This document shows, piece by piece, positions 1 through 6,909 of a DNA stretch of 64,000 nt (its first letter is position 1; each line of letters begins with the position of its first letter). Below the pieces are notes generated by a model that was not told the DNA's origin, did no database searches, and saw only the letters and a list, made by a program, of their open reading frames with translations. The translations under genes and the position numbers were made by a program. The stretch is from Tanypteryx hageni (Eukaryota > Arthropoda > Insecta > Odonata > Petaluridae): assembly GCA_028673005.1 (NCBI GenBank), contig CM054120.1:54806057-54870056 (forward strand), in the 5' to 3' direction.

Positions 1-134
1 ACAGCTTATACCTGTCTGCGTAGGATCTTTGGATCATATTATTCCATCAATTTTTTGCATGGCAATATCACCATTTGTGAGGGTGGATTTTCTTTCGGTG
101 TCTATCATAGAAGACATCTGTTGGGCAGTTTGAT

Positions 135-149
135 ACTAGCTTGGCTAGT
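135..149. other. Spacer inverted repeat ACTAGC-TTG-GCTAGT (exemplar)
   Basis: A perfect 6 bp inverted repeat around TTG lies in the spacer about 60 bp upstream of the next core. It is conserved in A, C and F spacers. D has GCTAGC (5 of 6). In B it is broken (CTTGGCAAGTACC) and in H altered (CTTGGATAGTTCC); in G it becomes ACTAGTTTAGCTAGT. It could be a short hairpin or a dimeric protein site; no factor is assigned. Confidence 0.6.
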
Positions 150-200
150 TCCGTTCCGAACAAGGAAACATCCCTGTTCAGAAACGAGAGTAAGTGTTCT

Positions 201-271
201 GTTACGATTGTTCAGGGGTAGAATATCCGCCCGGCAAGTGGAAGATCTAACTTCGATTCCCGGTCATAGTA
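201..271 (+). pseudogene. Class A tRNA-like core (exemplar)
   Basis: The 71 nt core begins GTTACGATTGTTCAGGGG. The D-arm is tRNA-like, but base 9 of the A box is T where a purine is expected. The anticodon stem TCCGC/GTGGA pairs, with one G-T wobble, and its loop CCGGCAA places GGC at the anticodon with C at position 33. The 5' side of the T-stem is CTAAC here and CTAGC elsewhere, facing CCCGG, so the T-stem is broken and the B box starts AC or GC instead of GG. T5 follows at 275-279. Subtypes: GTTACGATTG (as here), GTTCCGATTG with AGGAG (for example 2040, 10267, 12107, 21740, 23579, 26031, 29390, 59066), and GTTCCTATTG (37651, 48972, 54479, 56927). It cannot act as a tRNA, and its Pol III promoter is probably weak. 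Confidence 0.85.
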
Positions 272-274
272 GAC

Positions 275-279
275 TTTTT
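275..279 (+). terminator. Pol III-type T-run after each core (exemplar)
   Basis: A T5 run starts four bases after the end of the class A core. Every core I checked has such a run 3-5 bases downstream: T6 in C, D, E, I and J; T5 in B; T5 or T6 in A; T4 in G and H; and T4 broken by A in F. A run of four or more T on the coding strand is the Pol III stop signal. The conserved position suggests inheritance from the founding tRNA gene. Confidence 0.75.
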
Positions 280-506
280 CTCGTTTCAAAATTATTCCCA
301 CATTTACAGCTTATGCCTGTCTGCGTAGGATCTTTGGATCATATTATTCCATCAATTTCTTGCATGGCAATATCACCATTTGAGAGGGAGGTGTTTCTTT
401 CGATGCATCACTTAGAGGACATCAGTTAAGGCAGTTTCATACTAGCTTGGCAAGTACCGTCCCAACCAAGGAAACATCCGTGTTTAGAAACGAGAGAATG
501 TGTTCA

Positions 507-577
507 GCTACGATAGTTCAGGGGTAGAATATCCTCCCGGCAAATGAAAGACCCGGGTTCGATTCCCGGTCATAGCA
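507..577 (+). pseudogene. Class B tRNA-like core (exemplar)
   Basis: The 71 nt core begins GCTACGATAGTTCAGGGG. The acceptor stem pairs 6 of 7 (GCTACGA with TCATAGC, one C-A mismatch) and is followed by A73. The D-stem pairs and the T-arm CCGGG-TTCGATT-CCCGG is perfect. Both promoter boxes match consensus. The anticodon stem is destroyed (TCCTC facing ATGAA), so the RNA could not adopt a full cloverleaf. The trailer CATAC-TTTTT-CTCCTTTC supplies a T5 terminator; CTCCTTTC in place of CTCGTTTC is typical of this class. Later copies read GGCAATCG or GGCAATAG instead of GGCAAATG, and 4918, 17130, 19904, 27251, 33062 and 44383 read GGCTTCG in the B box. With F, D and J this class is among the best candidates for Pol III activity. 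Confidence 0.87.
514..566 (+). promoter_or_regulatory. Internal type 2 Pol III promoter (A box and B box), class B exemplar
   Basis: The A box TAGTTCAGGGG lies at 514-524 and fits TRGYNNARNNG. The B box GGTTCGATTCC lies at 556-566 and is an exact consensus. The 31 bp gap between them is normal for tRNA genes. The same pair recurs in most B, D, F and J units. I see no upstream TATA element. Activity is inferred from consensus matches only. Confidence 0.8.
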
Positions 578-634
578 TACTTTTTCTCCTTTCAAAATTA
601 TTTCCACTTTTACAGCTTATGCCTGTCTGCATAG

Positions 635-646
635 GATCTTCGGATC
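635..646. other. Spacer GATC-TTCG-GATC mini-hairpin (exemplar)
   Basis: Four base pairs close a TTCG loop with the C-G closing pair typical of stable UUCG tetraloops. It lies about 58 bp downstream of a core. Units following B, F, G and H mostly carry TTCG, while those following A, D and E mostly carry TTTG at the same place. It would be relevant only if the spacer is transcribed. Confidence 0.45.
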
Positions 647-811
647 ATATTATTCCATCAATTTCTTGTTTGGCAATCTTACCATTTGAGAGGGAGAAAT
701 TTCATTCGATGTATTTTTAGAAGACAACTATTGGGGACGTTTGATACTAGCTTGGCTAGTTCCGTTCCGAACAAGGAAACATCCGCGTTCAGAAACGAGA
801 GAAAGTGTTCT

Positions 812-882
812 GCAACGTTAGAACCGGGATAGAATATCCTACCGGCAAGTGGAAGACCCGGTTTCGATTCCCGGTCATAGCA
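812..882 (+). pseudogene. Class C tRNA-like core (exemplar)
   Basis: The 71 nt core begins GCAACGTTAGAACCGGGA. The A-box region reads TAGAACCGGGA and has lost the Y11 and A14 consensus bases. The D-stem GAAC facing GAAT no longer pairs. The anticodon loop is CCGGCAA, with a stem that pairs only 3 of 5 (TCCTA/GTGGA). In most copies the B box GGTTCGATTCC and T-stem are intact, though this copy has GTTTCGATTCC. A T6 run follows (CATAC-TTTTTT-CTCG). Having a good B box with a dead A box makes this class a possible TFIIIC-binding but promoter-incompetent site. That is an inference from consensus sequences only. Confidence 0.85.
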
Positions 883-1118
883 TACTTTTTTCTCGTTTCA
901 AAATTATTCCCAATTTTACAGATTATGCCTGTCTGCTTAGGATTTTTGTGCCATATTAATCCATCAATTTCTTATTTGGCAGTCTCAAGATTTGAGAGGG
1001 AGGAGTTTCTTTCAATGTATCTCTTAGAGGACATCTGTTTGGTCAGTTTGATACTAGCTTGGCTAGCTCCGTCCCAACCAAGGAAACACCTTGGTTCAGA
1101 AACCAGAGAAAGTGTTCT

Positions 1119-1189
1119 TTTACGATAGTTAAGGGGTATTGTATCTGCCCAGCTTGTGGATGACTCGGGTTCGATTCCCGATCATAGCA
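1119..1189 (+). pseudogene. Class D tRNA-like core (exemplar)
   Basis: The 71 nt core begins TTTACGATAGTTAAGGGG, with an A box that fits TRGYNNARNNG. The anticodon stem TCTGC/GTGGA pairs with wobble, and the loop CCAGCTT places AGC at the anticodon, again with C33. The T-arm TCGGG-TTCGATT-CCCGG pairs with one wobble and the B box is consensus; this copy has CCCGA. The acceptor 5' side TTTACGA pairs poorly with TCATAGC. A T6 run follows. Its spacer uses GGCAGTCTCACGATTTGAG and GGTCAGTTTGATAC, which mark the class. It is promoter-competent by consensus but not a functional tRNA. Confidence 0.85.
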
Positions 1190-1425
1190 GACTTTTTTCT
1201 CGTTTCTAAATTATTCCCACATTTATAGCTTATGCCTGTCTCCGTAGGATCTTTGGATCATATTATTCCATCAATTTCTTGTTTGGCAATATCACCATTT
1301 GAGAGGGAGGAGTTTCTTTCGATGCATTACTTAGAGGACATCAGTTAGGGCAGTTTGATACTTACTTGGCTAGTTTCGTTCCGAACAAGGAAACATCCGT
1401 GTTCAGAAACGAGAGTAAGTGTTCT

Positions 1426-1496
1426 GTTACGATAGTTCAGGGGTAGAATATCCGCCCGGCAAGTGGAAGATATAGCTTCGATTCCCGGTAATAGTA
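1426..1496 (+). pseudogene. Class E tRNA-like core (exemplar)
   Basis: The 71 nt core begins GTTACGATAGTTCAGGGG, with a consensus A box and a pairing D-stem. The anticodon arm TCCGC-CCGGCAA-GTGGA is well formed. The T-stem 5' side is TATAGC, or TATACC in 24805, 30616 and 41937, so the T-stem is lost and the B box reads GCTTCGATTCC. The 3' end reads GGTATTAGTA in most copies, or GGTAATAGTA here and at 13638, and no longer pairs with the 5' acceptor strand. A T6 run follows. This is the mirror case of class C: good A box, poor B box. Confidence 0.85.
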
Positions 1497-1732
1497 GACT
1501 TTTTTCTCGTTTCAAAATTATTCCCAAATTTACAGCTTATGCCTGTCTGCGTAGGATCTTTGGATCATATTATTCCATCAATTTCTTTTTTGGCAATCTC
1601 ACCATTTGGGATGTAGGAGTTTCTTTCGATGTATCTCTAAGAGGACATCTGTTGGGGCAGTTTGATACTAGCTTGGCTAGTTCCTTCCCAACTATGGAAA
1701 CAACCGGGTTCATAAACCAGAGAAAGTGTTTT

Positions 1733-1803
1733 TCTACGATAGTTTAGAGGTATAATATCTGCCCAGCGTGTGGAAGACCCGGGTTCGATTCCCGGTCATA
1801 GCA
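1733..1803 (+). pseudogene. Class F tRNA-like core (exemplar)
   Basis: The 71 nt core begins TCTACGATAGTTTAGAGG. The A box TAGTTTAGAGG fits consensus. The anticodon stem TCTGC/GTGGA holds the loop CCAGCGT (AGC). Three copies (28477, 34288, 45609) carry CCGGCGT (GGC), so the first anticodon base varies within the class. The T-arm is perfect and the B box is exact. The acceptor pairs about 5 of 7. The terminator is weak, a T4 run broken by A (GAC-TTTT-ATCTCG). Both boxes are intact, so this is one of the best promoter candidates, possibly with read-through into the spacer. Confidence 0.86.
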
Positions 1804-2110
1804 GACTTTTATCTCGTTTCAAAATTATTCCCAACTTTACAGCTTACGCCTGTCTGCATAAGATCTTCGGATCATATTATTCCATCAATTTCTTCTTTTG
1901 CAATCTCACCTTTCGAGAGGGAGGATTTTCTTTCAGTGAATCTATTAGAAGACATCTGTTTGGGCAGTTTGATACTAGTTTAGCTAGTTCCGTCCCAACC
2001 AAGGAAACATCCGTGTTCAGAAACGAGAGTAAGTGTTCTGTTCCGATTGTTCAGGAGTAGAATATCCGCCCGGCAAGTGGAAGATCTAGCTTCGATTCCC
2101 GGTCATAGTA

Positions 2111-2471
2111 GACTTTTTTCTCGTTTCAAAATTATTCCCACATTTACAGCTTATGCCTGTCTGCGTAGGATCTTTGGATCATATTATTCCATCAATTTCT
2201 TGCATGGCAATATCACCATTTGAGAGGGAGGTGTTTCTTCCGATGCATCACTTAGAGGACATCAGTTAGGGCAGTTTCATACTAGCTTGGCAAGTACCGT
2301 CCCAACCAAGGAAACATCCGTGTTTAGAAACCAGAGAAAGTGTTTTGAGAGGGAGGAGTTTCTTTCAAAGTATCTCTTAGAGGACATCTGTTTGGTCAGT
2401 TTGATACTAGCTTGGCTAGCTCCGTCCCAACCAAGGAAACACCTTGGTTCAGAAACCAGAGAAAGTGTTCT
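2111..2471 (+). repeat. Coreless hybrid unit (B spacer fused to D spacer)
   Basis: An A core is followed by a B-type spacer (GCATGGCAATATC, GATGCATCAC, CTTGGCAAGTACC). Near 2,326-2,350 this changes to CCAGAGAAAGTG and then jumps to TTTTGAGAGGGAGGAG, the middle of a D-type spacer. No tRNA-like core lies between 2,110 and 2,472, so cores are 432 bp apart. The same fusion recurs near 7,080 and 14,558. Confidence 0.85.
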
Positions 2472-3085
2472 TTTAGGATTGTTAAGGGGTATTGTATCTG
2501 CCCAGCTTGTGGATGACTCGGGTTCGATTCCCGGTCATAGCAGACTTTTTTCACGTTTCTAAATTATTCCCACATTTATAGCTTATGCCTGTCTCCGTAG
2601 GATCTTTGGATCATATTATTCCACCAATTTCTTGTTTGGCAATATCACCATTTGAGAGGGAGGAGTTTCTTTCGATGCATTACTTAGAGGACATCAGTTA
2701 GGGCAGTTTGATACTTGCTTGGCTAGTTTCTTTCCGAACAAGGAAACATCCGTGTTCAGAAACGAGAGTAAGTGTTCTGTTACGATAGTTCAGGGGTAGA
2801 ATATCCGCCCGGCAAGTGGAAGCTATAGCTTCGATTCCCGGTATTAGTAGACTTTTTTCTCGTTTCAAAATTATTTCCAATTTTACAGATTATGCCTGTC
2901 TGCATAGGATTTTTGGGTCATATTAATCCATCAATTTCTTATTTGGTAATCTCACCATTTGAGAGGGAAGAGTTTCTTTCAATGTATCTCTTAGAGGACA
3001 TCTGTTGGGGCAGCTTGATAATAGCTTGGCTAGTTCCGTCCCAACTAAGGAAACACCTTGGTTCAGAAACCAGAGAAAGTGTTTT

Positions 3086-3156
3086 TCTACGATAGTTAAG
3101 GGGTATAATATCTGCCCAGCATGTGGATGACTCGGGTTCGATTATCGGTAATAACA
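3086..3156 (+). pseudogene. Class I tRNA-like core (exemplar)
   Basis: The 71 nt core begins TCTACGATAGTTAAGGGG. The A box is good and the anticodon loop is CCAGCAT (AGC). Here and at 7821 and 15298 the B box is damaged (GGTTCGATTAT). At 25112, 30923, 42244 and 63239 it is intact (GGTTCGATTCC). The 3' end is GGTAATAACA. A T6 run follows. Its spacer resembles class D upstream and class J downstream. It occurs only as E-I-J or E-I-E and is not part of the basic 8-mer. Confidence 0.82.
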
Positions 3157-3390
3157 GACTTTTTTCTCGTTTCAAAATTATACCCACATTTACAGCTTAT
3201 GCCTGTCTGCGTAGGAACTTCGGATCATATTATTCCATCATTTTCTTGTTTGGGATCCTCACCATTTGAGAGGTAGTAGATTCTTTCGAAGAATCTCTTA
3301 GGGGACAATTGTTGGGGACGTTTAATACAAGCTTGGCTAGATTCGTCCCAAACAAGTACATCCGTGTTTAGATACGTGAGAATGTGTTCT

Positions 3391-3461
3391 GCTACGATAG
3401 TTCAGGGGTAGAATATCCGCCCGACAAGTGGAAGACACGGGTTCGATTCCCGGTCACAGCA
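3391..3461 (+). pseudogene. Class J tRNA-like core (exemplar)
   Basis: The 71 nt core begins GCTACGATAGTTCAGGGG and has both boxes intact. The anticodon arm TCCGC-CCGACAA-GTGGA pairs, giving GAC at the anticodon. The T-stem is ACGGG/CCCGG (4 of 5) and the 3' acceptor is TCACAGC. A T6 run follows. The preceding spacer is distinctive: TTTGGGATCCTCACC, GAGAGGTAGTAGATTC and TAGATTCGTCCCAAACAAG. Other copies are at 8126, 15603, 58151 and 63544. The copy at 58151 has a perfect T-stem (GACCCGGG) but TCCGCACGACAA in the anticodon arm. Confidence 0.83.
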
Positions 3462-4004
3462 GACTTTTTTCTCGTTTCAAAATTATTCCCACATTTACAG
3501 CTTATGCCTGTCTGCGTAGGATCTTTGGATCATATTATTCCATCAATTTCTTGTTTGGCAATCTCACCATTTGGGATGTAGGAGTTTCTTTCGATGTATC
3601 TCTAAGAGGACATCTGTTGGGGCAGTTTGATACTAGCTTGGCTAGTTCCTTCCCAACTATGGAAACAACCGGGTTCATAAACCAGAGAAAGTGTTTTTTT
3701 ACGATAGTTTAGAGGTATAATATCTGCCCAGCGTGTGGAATACCCGGGTTCGATTCCCGGTCATAGCAGACTTTTATCTCGTTTCAAAATTATTCCCACC
3801 TTTACAGCTTACGCCTGTCTGCATAAGATCTTCGGATCATATTATTCCATCAATTTCTTCTTTTGCAATCTCACCATTCGAGAGGGAGGATTTTCTTTCG
3901 GTGAATCTATTAGAAGACATCTGTTTGGGCAGTTTGATACTAGTTTAGCTAGTTCCGTCCCAACCAAGGAAACATCCGTGTTGATAAACGACAGGAAGTT
4001 TTCT

Positions 4005-4074
4005 GCTGGGATAGTTCAGGCGAAGAATATCCGCCGGCAATTGAAAGACCCGGGTTCGTTTCACGGTCTTAGCA
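4005..4074 (+). pseudogene. Class G tRNA-like core (exemplar)
   Basis: The 70 nt core begins GCTGGGATAGTTCAGGCG. One base is missing from the anticodon loop (TCCGC-CGGCAA), leaving six nucleotides. The B box is GGTTCGTTTCA: the invariant A58 is T and one base of the T-stem has changed, so both tRNA folding and TFIIIC recognition should suffer. The A box is TAGTTCAGGCG. A T4 run followed by CTC closes the unit. The region just upstream is also distinct (GTGTTGATAAACGACAGGAAG). All G copies share these changes, so they predate amplification. Confidence 0.84.
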
Positions 4075-4307
4075 TACTTTTCTCTTTCAAAATTATTCCC
4101 ACTTTTACAGCTTATGCCTGTCTGCATAGGATCTTCGGATCATATTATTCCATCAATTTCTTGTTTGGCAATTTCACCATTTGAGATGGAGGAATTTCCT
4201 TCGATGTATTTCTTAGAAGACAATTATTGGGGACGTTTGATACTAGCTTGGATAGTTTCGTCCCAACCAAAGAAACATCCGCGTTCAGAAACCGGAGAAA
4301 GTGTTTT

Positions 4308-4378
4308 TCTACGTTAGAACAGGGATAGAATATCCTACCGGCAAGTGGAAGACCCGGGTTCAATTCCCGATCATAGCA
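4308..4378 (+). pseudogene. Class H tRNA-like core (exemplar)
   Basis: The 71 nt core begins TCTACGTTAGAACAGGGA. The A-box region TAGAACAGGGA lacks Y11 and G19, and the D-stem is broken, as in class C, which suggests C and H share ancestry. The B box is GGTTCAATTCC, which keeps the purine at 57. The T-stem ends CCCGA, so one pair is lost. The anticodon loop is CCGGCAA. The trailer is CAGAA-TTTT-CTCG, a T4 run. Copies 34900, 40408, 46221 and 51729 read CAGGTATAG instead of CAGGGATAG, a marker of one sub-lineage. Confidence 0.84.
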
Positions 4379-6909
4379 GAATTTTCTCGTTTCAACATTA
4401 TTCCCAACTTTACAGCTTATGCCTGTCTGCATAGGATCTTCGGATCATATTATTACATCAATTTTTGGCTTGGCAATCTCACCATTTGTGAGGGTGGATT
4501 TTCTTTCGGTGTCTATCATAGAAGACATCTGTTGGGCAGTTTGATACTAGCTTGGCTAGTTCCGTTCCGAACAAGGAAACATCCGTGTTCAGAAACGAGA
4601 GTAAGTGTTCTGTTACGATTGTTCAGGGGTAGAATATCCGCCCGGCAAGTGGAAGATCTAACTTCGATTCCCGGTCATAGTAGACTTTTTCTCGTTTCAA
4701 AATTATTCCCACATTTACAGCTTATGCCTGTCTGCGTAGGATCTTTGGATCATATTATTCCATCAATTTCTTGCATGGCAATATCACCATTTGAGAGGGA
4801 GGTGTTTCTTCCGATGCATCACTTAGAGGACATCAGTTAGGGCAGTTTCATACTAGCTTGGCAAGTACCGTCCCAACCAAGGAAACATCCGTGTTTAGAA
4901 ACGAGAGAATGTGTTCAGCTACGATAGTTCAGGGGTAGAATATCCTCCCGGCAAATGAAAGACCCGGCTTCGATTCCCGGTCATAGCATACTTTTTCTCC
5001 TTTCAAAATTATTTCCACTTTTACAGCTTATGCCTGTCTGCATAGGATCTTCGGATCATATTATTCCATCAATTTCTTGTTTGGCAATCTTACCATTTGA
5101 GAGGGAGAAATTTCCTTCGATGTATTTTTAGAAGACAACTATTGGGGACGTTTGATACTAGCTTGGCTAGTTCCGTTCCGAACAAGGAAACATCCGCGTT
5201 CAGAAACGAGAGAAAGTGTTCTGCAACGTTAGAACCGGGATAGAATATCCTACCGGCAAGTGGGAGACCCGGGTTCTATTCCCGGTCATAGCATACTTTT
5301 TTCTCGTTTCAAAATTATTCCCAATTTTACAGATTATGCCTGTCTGCTTAGGATTTTTGTGCCATATTAATCCATCAATTTCTTATTTGGCAGTCTCACG
5401 ATTTGAGAGGGAGGAGTTTCTTTCAATGTATCTCTTAGAGGACATCTGTTTGGTCAGTTTGATACTAGCTTGGCTAGCTCCGTCCCAACCAAGGAAACAC
5501 CTTGGTTCAGAAACCAGAGAAAGTGTTCTTTTACGATAGTTAAGGGGTATTGTATCTGCCCAGCTTGTGGATGACTCGGGTTCGATTCCCGGTCATAGCA
5601 GACTTTTTTCTCGTTTCTAAATTATTCCCACATTTATAGCTTATGCCTGTCTCCGTAGGATCTTTGGATCATATTATTCCATCAATTTCTTGTTTGGCAA
5701 TATTACCATTTGAGAGGGAGGAGTTTCTTTCGATGCATTACTTAGAGGACATCAGTTAGGGCAGTTTGATACTTACTTGGCTAGTTTCGTTCCGAACAAG
5801 GAAACATCCGTGTTCAGAAACGAGAGTAAGTGTTCTGTTACGATAGTTCAGGGGTAGAATATCCGCCCGGCAAGTGGAAGATATAGCTTCGATTCCCGGT
5901 ATTAGTAGACTTTTTTCTCGTTTCAAAATTATTCCCACATTTACAGCTTATGCCTGTCTGCGTAGGATCTTTGGATCACATTATTCCATCAATTTCTTGT
6001 TTGGCAATCTCACCATTTGGGATGTAGGAGTTTCTTTCGATGTATCTCTAAGAGGACATCTGTTGGGGCAGTTTGATACTAGCTTGGCTAGTTCCTTCCC
6101 AACTATGGAAACAACCGGGTTCATAAACCAAGGAAAGTGTTCAGAAACGAGAGTAAGTGTTCTGTTACGATAGTTCAGGGGTAGAATATCCGCCCGGCAA
6201 GTGGAAGATATAGCTTCGATTCCCGGTATTAGTAGACTTTTTTCTCGTTTCAAAATTATTCCCACATTTACAGCTTATGCCTGTCTGCGTAGGATCTTTG
6301 GATCATATTATTCCATCAATTTCTTGTTTGGCAATCTCACCATTTGGGATGTAGGAGTTTCTTTCGATGTATCTCTAAGAGGACATCTGTTGGGGCAGTT
6401 TGATACTAGCTTGGCTAATTCCTTCCCAACTATGGAAACAACCGGGTTCATAAACCAAGGAAAGTGTTTTTCTACGATAGTTTAGAGGTATAATATCTGC
6501 CCAGCGTGTAGAAGACCCGGGTTCGATTCCCGGTCATAGCAGACTTTTATCTCGTTTCAAAATTATTCCCACCTTTACAGCTTACGCCTGTCTGCATAAG
6601 ATCTTCGGATCATATTATTCCATCAATTTCTTCTTTTGCAATCTCACCTTTCGGGAGGGAGGATTTTCTTTCGGTGAATCTATTAGAAGACATCTGTTTG
6701 GGCAGTTTGATACTAGTTTAGCTAGTTCCGTCCCAACCAAGGAAACATCCGTGTTGATAAACGACAGGAAGTTTTCTGCTGGGATAGTTCAGGCGAAGAA
6801 TATCCGCCGGCAATTGGAAGACCCGGGTTCGTTTCACGGTCATAGCATACTTTTCTCCTTTCAAAATTATTCCCACCTTTACAGCTTATGCCTGTCTGCA
6901 TAGGATCTT

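Larger units (their letters stand above)
1..6909 (+). repeat. HOR block 1, first copy of the 12,212 bp tandem duplication
   Basis: Core starts and classes: A201, B507, C812, D1119, E1426, F1733, A2040, then a coreless B/D hybrid, D2472, E2779, I3086, J3391, F3698, G4005, H4308, A4612, B4918, C5223, D5530, E5837, E6164, F6471, G6778. The block matches 12,213-19,121 nearly base for base. One difference I saw is CTAATT near 6,417 against CTAGTT in the second copy. The spacing E5837-E6164 is 327 bp because of a junction near 6,140. The first 200 bp are a class A spacer cut by the window edge. Confidence 0.9.

Noticed and set aside
3301..3360. GAATCTTTCG-like short palindromes (GATTCTTTCGAAGAATC) as a regulatory operator
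   Set aside because: The dyad GATTCTTTCGAAGAATC in the J spacer at about 3,279-3,297 is present only where GAAGAATC replaced GATGAATC. The 63.4 kb copy lacks it, so it is probably a chance product of one substitution.
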